DNA of 37,514 nucleotides from contig JAHFFF010000002.1 of assembly GCA_023248095.1 (NCBI GenBank), forward strand, positions 2,717 through 40,230, written 5' to 3'. Position 1 is the stretch's first letter. Every line of letters starts with the position of its first letter. The notes under the pieces were generated by a model that did no database searches, was not told the origin of the DNA, and was given only the letters and a program-made list of their open reading frames with translations. A program made the translations under genes and the position numbers. Shown here piece after piece: positions 1 through 8,406 of this stretch. The stretch is from Candidatus Omnitrophota bacterium. Its GTDB lineage: Bacteria; Omnitrophota; Gorgyraeia; 1-14-0-20-64-10.

Positions 1-932
1 GCAAAGAGGCCGCCACCTCTGTACTCCTCGGCCTGTTTCTCGGGTGCGGGCTGGCCTTTCTTCGAGAGTTCCTCTCCAAGACCGTTCGCACGCGTCAGGA
101 CTTCGAGCTGCTGCTGGAGATCCCCTTCCTGGGCCACATCCCTCAGATACCCAGTCAACGTGTTAAGGGCAAAGGCCGCGGGGCCGTTCTGCTGGGCAAC
201 CCCAAGTCGCCGATTGCCGAGACCATCCGCTCTATTCGAACCACCCTGGAATTTATCCTTCCCGCTGGAGAGCCTCATGTGCTTTTGCTGACCAGCGCCC
301 TTCCAGAAGAGGGGAAATCCACCGTGACCTCCAATCTGGCCATCGCCTTACATGAGCTGGGCCGGAAGGTTCTCCTGATCGATGCCGACCTGCGGCGGCC
401 CTCTCTGCACCGCTACCTGCAGGTGAGTCTCGAGCCGGGCCTGAGCGGCTACCTGCAAGACACCGTCTCAGCAGAGGAGCTGATCCAGCCGATACCCTCG
501 GTGGAGGGCCTGCAGGTGATTTCTGCCGGACTAACCCCGTCCCAGCCTACCGACGCCCTGAGCAGTCCGAAGTTTCAAGAACTGCTGAAACTTCTGAAGA
601 AGGATTTTCAGTACATCCTCATCGATTCCCCGCCAGTCCTGGTGGCGGCTGACTCAGCCGTTATCTCTACAGCAGTGGCTGCCGTCATCTACGTTGTCCG
701 CGCGAACCGCACCCACAGCGAGGCAGTCCTGGCCGGCAAGCAAAGGCTCGTAGACGTGGGAGCAAAGGTGATCGGCGGCATCTTGAACGGCGCCCATTTG
801 GAGCTGGAGCGTGGTTACCGTTACTATTACTCCAACCGGTACGATCAGTATCGGGATAAGGCCAAACGGCCCCGTCGCTCGCATCGTCCATCCCCCGACT
901 TGCCCCTCTCCGAATCAGCAGAGGGGTCGTAA
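1..932 (+). CDS. Polysaccharide co-polymerase / BY-kinase (Wzc-like), C-terminal part
   Basis: Partial gene, open at the left edge (reading frame begins at base 3; about 309 residues visible). The first residues form a transmembrane helix (LLGLFLGCGLAFLREFL), which is the end of a Wzz-type chain-length domain. A bacterial tyrosine kinase domain follows: the ETIRSIRTTL helix, Walker A around SALPEEGKST, Walker A' VLLIDADLRRP and Walker B YILIDSPPV. The tail carries a tyrosine cluster (GYRYYYSNRYDQYR), the usual autophosphorylation site. By family knowledge these inner-membrane proteins control chain length and cycle phosphorylation during Wzy-dependent polymerisation and export. Wzz and kinase are in one polypeptide, as in Proteobacterial Wzc. 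The polymerase gene starts 5 bases downstream, so the two are surely co-transcribed. The N-terminus and start lie outside the window. Confidence 0.93.
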   Translation, partial: KEAATSVLLGLFLGCGLAFLREFLSKTVRTRQDFELLLEIPFLGHIPQIPSQRVKGKGRGAVLLGNPKSPIAETIRSIRTTLEFILPAGEPHVLLLTSALPEEGKSTVTSNLAIALHELGRKVLLIDADLRRPSLHRYLQVSLEPGLSGYLQDTVSAEELIQPIPSVEGLQVISAGLTPSQPTDALSSPKFQELLKLLKKDFQYILIDSPPVLVAADSAVISTAVAAVIYVVRANRTHSEAVLAGKQRLVDVGAKVIGGILNGAHLELERGYRYYYSNRYDQYRDKAKRPRRSHRPSPDLPLSESAEGS

Positions 933-937
933 CTTCT

Positions 938-2380
938 TTGCGCAGAAATCTTCCCCGGGATGCGAGCCGCGCCGTCCAGTGCGCTTTTGGAATGAGCCTC
1001 TTCTGGGCCTTCCTGACGATGACGAAACTGCAGTGGGCAAGCCTCCCCGAACAACTCTGGACCACAGCCCTCTTTGCGATCTGTTGTTTGCCTCTCATCC
1101 TGTACTTCTATCACCCCCATTTTCAGATACCCTTGGTTCCCATGTGGGGCTTCGGCTACTTCACTATGTTCGGGATGCCCATGCTGAGCGCCGAGGAAAG
1201 CTGGGTGGACTTCAGCTTGATCCCCAAAGAGGCTGTGACTGGGGCTCTGGGGCTGATCTCTTTGGGCGCATGCGCCTGCCTGCTCACCTGCTACACCCCC
1301 CTGGGACAGTGGGTGGAAACCCTCACCCCTCGAATCCGCCTGCCTTGGGAAGCTCATCGGGCTCCCAAGACGGGGGTCTTGCTCACCCTGGTGGGTCTTG
1401 CCATCTATCATTATCGGCTCACCAGCACGTTGATTCCGGAATTGCAGCAATTCTTATACATCGGAGCACAGTTCTCAACGGTTGGCATGCTGACGCTTTT
1501 CCTGCTGCAACTGCGGGGCGGGCTTTCTACGAAATTGAAATTCTTCCTCTGGGGATTTGCGTTGCCTGTGCAGCTCGTGTACAGCCTCGGAACGGGAGCC
1601 TTGTGGACCGTCATTCGCACGGTCTCCCCTCTCATGTTCTGCTATACGGCTGAACGCCATCGCATCCCCTGGAAATGGAGCTTGGTCTTCACAGTTTGCC
1701 TCATCCCCTTTTTAGGCATCAAGCATGAATATCGCTCGTACGCATGGGGTGGGGAGGGAGCCTTAGCGGATGCCTCTCCTTTTGAAAGAGGAGTGGCGTT
1801 TCTTCAATTGACCACGGAACGCCTGGCAGAAGGGGGCGTGGAAACCTATACCGTTGCCGCAGAAACGGCTGAAAGCCGGGTGAATCATCTTCAGCTGATG
1901 ATTCATACTCAGGAGATGACCCCTTATCAGGTCCCTTACTGGAGAGGGGAAACCTATCAAACACTTCTTTGGACCTTCGTTCCCCGGTTTCTTTACCCGA
2001 ACAAGCCCACGAAGACGCTCGGGAATGAATTCGGGCACCGCTACGACATCATCGCTGAAGAGGACACCTGGACCTCCATCAACCTGCCTCATCAGGTGAT
2101 CGAGATGTTCGTCAATTTCGGAACGGGGGGCGTTCTCATCGGCATGGCGCTGCTGGGGTTTGTGTATCGAGCCATCCTGGCCTTTTTAAGCCGACCCGAT
2201 GCGGGCGAGCGGGCGATCATCATCGGCTGTGCCTTGCTTGGGAATCTTCTTTCCTTGGATTCCGACTTCTCCTTGGTGTTCGGCGGATTGCTGTACTATG
2301 TCTTGGCCATGGTGGCCATCACTCGTTTTCTCCAGCCTATCGAACCATTGCCCCCGCAAGTGCAGGCGATTCACCCGTAA
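938..2380 (+). CDS. Wzy-like oligosaccharide repeat-unit polymerase, multipass membrane protein
   Basis: 480 residues with about ten or more hydrophobic segments. A large hydrophilic loop (about residues 265-375) ends in a motif of the PRFLYPNKPT type, which recurs in O-antigen/exopolysaccharide polymerases of the Wzy class. Such proteins join lipid-linked repeat units on the periplasmic face of the inner membrane. The start is taken as TTG at 938, 5 bases after the kinase stop and 12 bases after an AGAGGGG element. The in-frame ATG at 992 is the alternative and would remove 18 residues. Placement between a BY-kinase and a glycosyltransferase supports the polymerase role. An O-antigen ligase (WaaL-like) is the main other reading, because these families are hard to separate by eye. 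Confidence 0.75.
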   Translation: MRRNLPRDASRAVQCAFGMSLFWAFLTMTKLQWASLPEQLWTTALFAICCLPLILYFYHPHFQIPLVPMWGFGYFTMFGMPMLSAEESWVDFSLIPKEAVTGALGLISLGACACLLTCYTPLGQWVETLTPRIRLPWEAHRAPKTGVLLTLVGLAIYHYRLTSTLIPELQQFLYIGAQFSTVGMLTLFLLQLRGGLSTKLKFFLWGFALPVQLVYSLGTGALWTVIRTVSPLMFCYTAERHRIPWKWSLVFTVCLIPFLGIKHEYRSYAWGGEGALADASPFERGVAFLQLTTERLAEGGVETYTVAAETAESRVNHLQLMIHTQEMTPYQVPYWRGETYQTLLWTFVPRFLYPNKPTKTLGNEFGHRYDIIAEEDTWTSINLPHQVIEMFVNFGTGGVLIGMALLGFVYRAILAFLSRPDAGERAIIIGCALLGNLLSLDSDFSLVFGGLLYYVLAMVAITRFLQPIEPLPPQVQAIHP

Positions 2381-2392
2381 AAGGAGCACAGG

Positions 2393-3268
2393 ATGCGGCT
2401 GCCCATCACGGCAATTGTGCTGGCTCACAACGAGGAGCTGAATCTGCCCGCCTGCTTGAAATCACTGAGCGATTGGTGCGAGAAGATCTTTGTCGTCGAC
2501 TCCGGCAGCTCGGATCGAACCCTGCAGATTGTACAAGAATTTCATGCAGAGGCCCTTTCCCATCCGTTCGAAACGCACGCCAAGCAGTGGAATTGGGCCC
2601 TCCAAAATCTGCCGATCTCAACGGAATGGATCTTGGCCTTGGACGCCGATCAAAGGGTTACCCCGGAGATGCAGGAGGAGCTGGGCCGCACCCTCCCCAA
2701 GACCCCGGCCGATGTGGCCGCCTATTATCTGCCCCGCAAGCAGTTCTTCCGCGGGCGCTGGATCCGATTCGGCGGGTACTGGCCGAAATACCTCCTCAAG
2801 CTTTTCCGAAAGGGGGCTGCCTGGTCGGATGAGCAGGAGCTTGTCGATTTCCGATTCTACGTACGGGGGAAGACCCGCCTTCTGAACCATCCCCTCATCG
2901 AACAGAATGAGAAGGAATGGCAGATTGTGTTCTGGCTGGAAAAACATCTGCGCTTCGTCCAGCTTCGGGCGCAGGAGGAATACCTGCGGCGTCATCAGAA
3001 AAACTCCTGGGCGGTTCAGCCTTCGCTGCTGGGGACACCGGACCAAAGAATCCTTTGGTGGAAGCAACGATGGTACGTATTCCCCCCTCTCTTGCGTCCA
3101 TTCCCCTATTTTCTTTATCGCTACATCCTTCAGCTTGGAATCCTCGATGGCTGGGAGGGTTTCTTGTTTCATTTCCTGCGCTGCTTTTGGTTCGAACTGA
3201 TGATCGGGGTTCGGCTCAAGGAGATCGAACGGGAGAAGGGCCCCGCGCGGAGGGAGTCCCCATCCTGA
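2393..3268 (+). CDS. Glycosyltransferase family 2 (WaaE/KdtX-like)
   Basis: 291 residues. The GT-A fold start is clear: LPITAIVLAHNEELNLPACL, then the VVDSGSSDRT nucleotide-binding stretch and the metal-binding ILALDAD motif near residue 83. The overall shape resembles WaaE/KdtX-type transferases, which add a hexose to a lipid-linked or LPS-core acceptor at the cytosolic membrane face. The C-terminal third has aromatic, hydrophobic stretches (PFPYFLYRYILQLGIL) suited to membrane association. A strong AAGGAG ribosome site sits just before the ATG. The TGA stop overlaps the probable CTG start of the next gene (CTGA), implying translational coupling. The sugar donor cannot be told. Confidence 0.88.
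   Translation: MRLPITAIVLAHNEELNLPACLKSLSDWCEKIFVVDSGSSDRTLQIVQEFHAEALSHPFETHAKQWNWALQNLPISTEWILALDADQRVTPEMQEELGRTLPKTPADVAAYYLPRKQFFRGRWIRFGGYWPKYLLKLFRKGAAWSDEQELVDFRFYVRGKTRLLNHPLIEQNEKEWQIVFWLEKHLRFVQLRAQEEYLRRHQKNSWAVQPSLLGTPDQRILWWKQRWYVFPPLLRPFPYFLYRYILQLGILDGWEGFLFHFLRCFWFELMIGVRLKEIEREKGPARRESPS
3249..3256 (+). promoter_or_regulatory. Ribosome binding site for the CTG-started carbamoyltransferase
   Basis: GGAGGGAG lies inside the end of the GT2 gene, 8 bases before CTG 3265. It is as strong as any ribosome site in the window and there is no ATG, GTG or TTG at the right distance, so it decides the start in favour of CTG. Confidence 0.65.
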
Positions 3269-4992
3269 TTCTCGGAATCAACGCCTACCATGCGGAGGCC
3301 TCCGCAGCCCTGATCCAAGACGGACAACTCCTGGTGGCCGCTGAAGAGGAGCGGTTCGTCCGGATCAAACATGTGGCCGGCTTCCCGTCGGAAGCGGTCC
3401 GATATTGCCTTCGGGCCGCCCAGGCAAAACCGAAGGACCTGGATGTGGTCGCGGTATCCCGCAACCCGTGGGCTCATCTTCTCGACAAGGGATGGTGGGC
3501 TCTGCGCCACGGACTTTCCCCGCGCTCCGTGGGAGACCGTCTGCACAACCTGGCAAGCATTCGAACCTTACGCCAGACGCTGGCAGAGACTTTGCAAGTG
3601 GCCCCTGAGCAGTTTCACGCCAAGCTTCATTTTGTCGAGCATCACCGGGCCCACATCGCCTCCAGCTTTTATGCCTCCGGCTGGGACCGCGCCGTAGTTC
3701 TTTCTCTCGATGGATTCGGGGATTTTTTGAGCGGGATGTGGGGAATGGGAGAGGGGCTCCGGCTCTCCATCGACGGGGGGGCTGCCTTCCCCCATTCTCT
3801 CGGAATCCTGTACACTGCCGTCACTCAATTCCTTGGATTTACCCAGTGGGGAGACGAATACAAGGTGATGGGGCTGGCGGCTTACGGAAATCCGGGGCAA
3901 TATCAGCAGGCGATGAAAACGTTAGTTCGGGAGTCGGAGCAGGGGGTGTATCGTCTTGATCTGGATTACTTCCGGCATCCGCGGATGGATGTCTCCATGA
4001 CCTGGGCAGCAGGGGCACCCATCCTCTCCACCTTGTTCACTGAAAAGATCGAGGAGCTCTTAGGCCCCTCTCGCCCCTCAGAGGCCCCTTTGGAGCAACG
4101 ACACTCGGACATCGCCGCCGCCCTGCAGAACCGGTTGGAGCAGATCATCCTGGAATGGATGCGGAATCTGGGCGACCGCTATCGGATCCCGAGGCTCTGC
4201 TATGCAGGGGGCGTCGCGCTGAACTGCGCACTGAATGGAAAGATCTCGCGGGAAACTCCGTTTAAAGAGGTGTTCATTCAGCCGGCCGCTCATGACGCAG
4301 GCACCTCCTTGGGGGCAGCCCTTTATATCGCTCACCACATCCTCGGGCAGCCTCGAAGATTTATCATGCATCACGCTGCGTGGGGACCGGAGGTCCAGGA
4401 ATCGGAATGCCGGCCGGCGCTTGACAAAAATGGGCTGACCTATCGGCAGCTCGATGAGGCAGCCCTCTGCCGGTCAGCCGCTCAGGCCCTAAGCCAAGGA
4501 AAGATCGTCGGCTGGTTCCAGGGGCGGATGGAATTCGGGCCACGGGCGTTGGGACATCGATCCCTCCTGGCGGATCCACGCGACCCCGCAATGAAGGATC
4601 GGATCAATGAGCGCGTGAAGCGGCGCGAATCATTCCGGCCCTTTGCGCCATCGCTGCCCGCCGAAGCGGTCGCCACCTATTTCCCTGAGGGGCACCCGGA
4701 TCCCTTCATGCTCTTTGCCTATCCGGTTCTTGCTGACTTCAAGGATCGAATCCCCTCCGTCCTGCATACCGACGGCACGGGCCGCTTGCAGGCAGTGGAT
4801 CGCCAAACAGACCCGCTCTTCTGGAATTTGCTCAAGGCGTTTGAGATCCAAGCGGGTGTGCCTGTGCTGCTGAACACCTCTTTCAATGAGCAGGAGCCGA
4901 TTGTCTGCCGACCTGAAGAGGCCATCGCCTGTTTTCAAAGGAATGCCATCGACTGCCTAGCCCTGGGTCCATTCTGGGTAGAACGGAGATAA
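3265..4992 (+). CDS. NodU/CmcH-family carbamoyltransferase, probable CTG start
   Basis: 575 residues from CTG 3265. The family N-terminus is intact immediately after the start (ILGINAYHAEASAALIQDG, then LVAAEEERF). The acceptor-histidine region EHHRAHIASSFYASG follows, then the KVMGLAAYG stretch. The C-terminal carbamoyladenylate-forming domain carries GRMEFGPRALGHRSLLADPR and LLNTSFNEQEPIV. Family members transfer a carbamoyl group from carbamoyl phosphate, through carbamoyl-AMP, to a hydroxyl of a sugar or antibiotic. Here the likely acceptor is a sugar of the glycan or its nucleotide precursor. An in-frame open stretch continues far upstream into the GT2 gene, but family alignment, the GGAGGGAG ribosome site and the CTGA overlap with the upstream stop argue for CTG (TTG 3187 is the nearest ordinary alternative). 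The next gene starts 4 bases downstream. Confidence 0.9.
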   Translation: MILGINAYHAEASAALIQDGQLLVAAEEERFVRIKHVAGFPSEAVRYCLRAAQAKPKDLDVVAVSRNPWAHLLDKGWWALRHGLSPRSVGDRLHNLASIRTLRQTLAETLQVAPEQFHAKLHFVEHHRAHIASSFYASGWDRAVVLSLDGFGDFLSGMWGMGEGLRLSIDGGAAFPHSLGILYTAVTQFLGFTQWGDEYKVMGLAAYGNPGQYQQAMKTLVRESEQGVYRLDLDYFRHPRMDVSMTWAAGAPILSTLFTEKIEELLGPSRPSEAPLEQRHSDIAAALQNRLEQIILEWMRNLGDRYRIPRLCYAGGVALNCALNGKISRETPFKEVFIQPAAHDAGTSLGAALYIAHHILGQPRRFIMHHAAWGPEVQESECRPALDKNGLTYRQLDEAALCRSAAQALSQGKIVGWFQGRMEFGPRALGHRSLLADPRDPAMKDRINERVKRRESFRPFAPSLPAEAVATYFPEGHPDPFMLFAYPVLADFKDRIPSVLHTDGTGRLQAVDRQTDPLFWNLLKAFEIQAGVPVLLNTSFNEQEPIVCRPEEAIACFQRNAIDCLALGPFWVERR

Positions 4993-4996
4993 GAGC

Positions 4997-7330
4997 GTGA
5001 AGGTTCTTCACGTGGTTCCCTCCTTAGCCCTGAGGCACGGTGGGGTCTCCTTGAGCGTCCGACAACTCTGCCTCGCCCTGGCCCAGAAGGGAGTTGTTGT
5101 CCAGGTCTGCACGACCCGCCGCGGATATCTTCCGTCTGTCGATGAGGCTGCGGACCGCAAGCTCATCTCCGCTGGGGTGGATCTCCATTATCTCCCCACC
5201 TTGCCTTGGAAATGGCTGAGCGACCGCACGGCCTACAGCCCGTCCATGAAGAACTTCCTTGAGGAAGCTATCCCCAGGGCAGATCTGGTCCACATTCACG
5301 CCCTCTGGCTTTATCCCACGCACATCACCGCTCAGCTCTGCCGCCGCGCTCAGGTCCCGTATGTCATCTCCCCTTGCGGCGCACTGGACCCCTATTCCCT
5401 CAAGCGAAAACTTCTTCTCAAGCGGATCTATGGCCTCTGCGTTGAAGGCCGCCATCTGCGAGGGGCGGCGGCCATCCACTTCACCAGCGATCTGGAGAAG
5501 GCGCAGGCCTATTGCTTCGGATCCCGCAGCCCTCGCGCAGTGATCTCTCGCTGTTTGGACCTGTCAGCTGTCCCCATCCTTCCGCCGGGGACTTTCCGAG
5601 GGCGCCACCCCGAGGTGGGTTCCCGAAAGATCCTTCTTTTCTTAGGCCGGCTCCATCCGAAGAAACGCTTGGATCTGGCGACCGAGGCGTTCATCCGTTT
5701 GGCTCAGCGCAGAGCAGATGTTCATCTTGTCATAGCAGGTCCGGATGATGGATCCAAAGGCGGTGCACGCCTTGCCCTCCAGAAGGCCCACCTCTTGGAC
5801 CGAGCCACATTCACTGGGTTGCTTCACGGAGAAGAGAAGTGGGCGGTACTGCAGGACAGCAGTCTCTTTCTCCTCCAGTCGGAAGATGAAAATTTCGGTT
5901 TGGCCGCCTTGGAGGCGATGGCCTCCGGCATTCCCGTGCTCATCTCTCCTCGGGTGGGCCTATCCGACATTGCAAGACAGGCCGGCAGCGCCCTGATCGT
6001 CAACCTGCACACTGCGGACTGGGCAGATCAGATGGACCGGGTCCTCAGCGATCCCACGCTGGCAAAAAAACTCGGTGAATCGGGACGGCGACTTGTGGAA
6101 GAACAGTTCTCTAGCGAACGAGTAGCTGTACAGATGAAGACGCTCTACGCCTCACTCCTTGCTGATTTCCGGCCGGATTCTGGATTGCGCTCCAAGGTCC
6201 AGGCTCACATCGTGAATAATCTTTACCGTGCTGAAAACAGCTTACTGGAGGTTGCGCGTAGGCTCCTATGGCCCGGCCCCAGGCCACAGGAGGCAAAAAG
6301 GATCTGTGTATACCGAATTGGCAATATAGGGGATGCGGTCTGCGCGCTGCCAGCCCTGGATGCCATCCGCCATGCCTACCCCCACGCACACCTGATGCTG
6401 CTTACCTCACCCGGGAGGATTGGATCGGTTGGCTTTTTAGAATTGCTCGAAGGGGCCGATTGGTTAAACGAGATCCTCCCTTACTACACCCATCAGGTGG
6501 CAACACTCCGCCAGAGGGCGTCATTCTTGGCTCAGCTTCGAAGTCGCCGCTTCGACCTTTGGGTCGAACTCCCAAATGACTTAGCGACGCTCCGCACCTC
6601 TTTCCGAAACATGCTCATGGCAAGATTGGCCGGTGCAAGATGGGCTTACGGCTGGAGGATCAACAACCTCCGTTGGGGCGCCCAAGCTCAATCGGAACAC
6701 CTGGCCTTTCCGGATGAAACAAGTCGTCTCCTCCAAGTGATTCGCGAAGCCGGATTACCCGTTTCACAACCAGCCTTTCCTCTGCCACTACGAGACTCCC
6801 ACAGGCAATCCGCGGACCGCCTCCTAAGAGAGAATCACTTAACGGATAAACTTCGGATCTGCCTCTCGCCCGCCGCTAAGCGTTCGACGAATCGCTGGCC
6901 ACCGGAGCGCTTCATCGAGGTTGGCCGCCATCTGATTGAGAGAGGGGTTGGAGTTATGGTCGTGGGAGGGCCCTCCGATGCCCAGCTTTGCCAGCAGATC
7001 TGCGACACCATCGGACAAGGGGCGGTTATGCTCGCAGGTAAAGTCTCTTTGTTGGAGACCGCTGAGTTGTTGAGAAGATGTAACCTCGTCGTTTGCAATG
7101 ATTCAGGCATCCAACACCTGGCTGCGGCGGTCGGAACTCGCTGTATCTCCATTTTCTCTTCTTGGCAACTGAGGACGAAATGGCACCCCTTTGGCCCGGG
7201 TCACATAGTCCTCCAAAAATGGGTCGGGTGTCACACCTGTTTTCTGGAAAAATGTCCTTTTGATCAAAGATGCATCCGGCTCACCGAATCCTCCGAAGTT
7301 GTTGATGCTATACTTTCACTAGGGTTGTAA
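4997..7330 (+). CDS. Bifunctional GT4-GT9 glycosyltransferase fusion
   Basis: 777 residues holding two complete GT-B glycosyltransferases. Residues 1-392 are GT4: N-terminal MKVLHVVPSLALRHGGVSLS, acceptor-domain VHIHALW, and the donor-site ENFGLAALEAMASGIPV at about 298-314. After a 40-residue linker, residues 435-777 are GT9 (heptosyltransferase/ADP-heptose family): YRIGNIGDAVCALPAL at 439-454, SPAAKRSTNRWPPERF, NDSGIQHLAAAVGT at 701-714, and a terminal cysteine cluster (C745, C748, C753, C759) common in that family. The frame is uninterrupted, so this is a real fusion. It starts at GTG 4997, preceded by GGAG. It probably adds two successive sugars; GT9 enzymes often use ADP-heptose, but the donor here is not established. 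Confidence 0.9.
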   Translation: MKVLHVVPSLALRHGGVSLSVRQLCLALAQKGVVVQVCTTRRGYLPSVDEAADRKLISAGVDLHYLPTLPWKWLSDRTAYSPSMKNFLEEAIPRADLVHIHALWLYPTHITAQLCRRAQVPYVISPCGALDPYSLKRKLLLKRIYGLCVEGRHLRGAAAIHFTSDLEKAQAYCFGSRSPRAVISRCLDLSAVPILPPGTFRGRHPEVGSRKILLFLGRLHPKKRLDLATEAFIRLAQRRADVHLVIAGPDDGSKGGARLALQKAHLLDRATFTGLLHGEEKWAVLQDSSLFLLQSEDENFGLAALEAMASGIPVLISPRVGLSDIARQAGSALIVNLHTADWADQMDRVLSDPTLAKKLGESGRRLVEEQFSSERVAVQMKTLYASLLADFRPDSGLRSKVQAHIVNNLYRAENSLLEVARRLLWPGPRPQEAKRICVYRIGNIGDAVCALPALDAIRHAYPHAHLMLLTSPGRIGSVGFLELLEGADWLNEILPYYTHQVATLRQRASFLAQLRSRRFDLWVELPNDLATLRTSFRNMLMARLAGARWAYGWRINNLRWGAQAQSEHLAFPDETSRLLQVIREAGLPVSQPAFPLPLRDSHRQSADRLLRENHLTDKLRICLSPAAKRSTNRWPPERFIEVGRHLIERGVGVMVVGGPSDAQLCQQICDTIGQGAVMLAGKVSLLETAELLRRCNLVVCNDSGIQHLAAAVGTRCISIFSSWQLRTKWHPFGPGHIVLQKWVGCHTCFLEKCPFDQRCIRLTESSEVVDAILSLGL

Positions 7331-7362
7331 ACTAACGGACTTTATTGAGGAGGGCCTCATCC

Positions 7363-8394
7363 ATGGAATGGAAGGGCAAGGCGGTCCTGGTCACAGGGGG
7401 CTGTTCATTCATCGGTTCCCACTTGGTCGACGCACTCGTGGAGCGAGGGGCTCGGGTGCGGGTCATCGACGATCTCTCCAGCGGCGCACGGGAGAACCTG
7501 GAACATCATTTCAAAACGAATCGGGTTGAGTCCCTGCAGGCCGACCTGCGGGGGCCAGGGGTGGCCCTCCGGGCCGTCCACGGAATGCAGGTGGTCTTTC
7601 ACCTCGCAGCCGCGCACGGAGGGCGTGGCTATGTGGACCTGCACCAGGCTGCCTGCGCGGGAAACCTGATGCTCGATGGGCTGGTCTTCCAAGCCTGCCA
7701 AGATGCGAAGGTGGAAAAGATCGTCTATGCCTCCTCCGGCTGCGTCTATCCCAATTACCTGCAAACCGATCCCGACAAGATTCTGCATCTCAAGGAGGAG
7801 ATGGTCGGCCCTCCCTACGACGCGGACAACATGTACGGCTGGGCCAAGCTCATGGCAGAAATGAGCCTTCGCGCCCTCTCTCGGGATTGCGGAATGAAAA
7901 CAGCCTCCTGCCGATATTTCACCGTCTATGGGCCACGAGGGGTCGAGAATCATGCCGTCATCGCCATGATTGCACGCGCCTTCGTCAAACAAGACCCTTT
8001 CGTCGTCTGGGGAACCGGCAAACAGATCAGGAACTGGACCTACGTCAGCGACATCGTTGCCGGAACGATCCTTGCCGCTGAAAAGATCGATGATGGGACC
8101 GCCGTCAACCTGGGCACGATGGAACGGGTCTCGGTGCTGGAGGCGGTTCAGGAGGTCCTGCGCTACACCCATCATGAGGCGAAGCTGGAATTCCATCCGG
8201 AGATGCCGACCGGCCCCTATAACCGGGTCGCCGATAACAACCTGGCAAAAAGGCTGCTTGGCTGGGAACCCAAAGTGCTCTTCCGTGATGGGCTCCGCAA
8301 AACGATCGACTGGTACTTCTCCACCAAGGATCCGGCGCGATTCCAGAGGCATTCCTTGGAGGAGATGCTGGTTGAACGAGGCGTCCATACTTAA
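7363..8394 (+). CDS. NAD-dependent sugar-nucleotide epimerase (extended SDR), GDP-mannose 3,5-epimerase-like
   Basis: 343 residues. The Rossmann motif is TGGCSFIGSHLVD, the catalytic YGWAK motif (YxxxK) follows YDADNM, and the SSGCVYP serine segment precedes it. The C-terminal VADNNLAKRLLGWEP is the substrate-domain signature seen in GDP-mannose 3,5-epimerases and related UDP-sugar epimerases. The SSGCVYP, long insert before YGWAK and DNN-KLGW pattern look most like GDP-mannose 3,5-epimerase, which makes GDP-L-galactose. UDP-glucose 4-epimerase is the alternative. AGGAGGG lies 8 bases before ATG 7363, which is preferred over an in-frame TTG at 7345. gmd and fcl near 32 kb draw on the same GDP-mannose pool. 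Confidence 0.85.
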   Translation: MEWKGKAVLVTGGCSFIGSHLVDALVERGARVRVIDDLSSGARENLEHHFKTNRVESLQADLRGPGVALRAVHGMQVVFHLAAAHGGRGYVDLHQAACAGNLMLDGLVFQACQDAKVEKIVYASSGCVYPNYLQTDPDKILHLKEEMVGPPYDADNMYGWAKLMAEMSLRALSRDCGMKTASCRYFTVYGPRGVENHAVIAMIARAFVKQDPFVVWGTGKQIRNWTYVSDIVAGTILAAEKIDDGTAVNLGTMERVSVLEAVQEVLRYTHHEAKLEFHPEMPTGPYNRVADNNLAKRLLGWEPKVLFRDGLRKTIDWYFSTKDPARFQRHSLEEMLVERGVHT

Positions 8395-8406
8395 TCCCTG
8401 ACTTCA

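Noticed and set aside
2917..3264. Upstream extension of the carbamoyltransferase frame inside the GT2 gene
   Set aside because: The extension has no family similarity and overlaps a well supported GT2; the family N-terminus begins at 3265.
7405..8388. 327-residue open frame on the - strand opposite the epimerase gene
   Set aside because: It is fully antisense to a gene with clear SDR motifs; its translation shows no family features.
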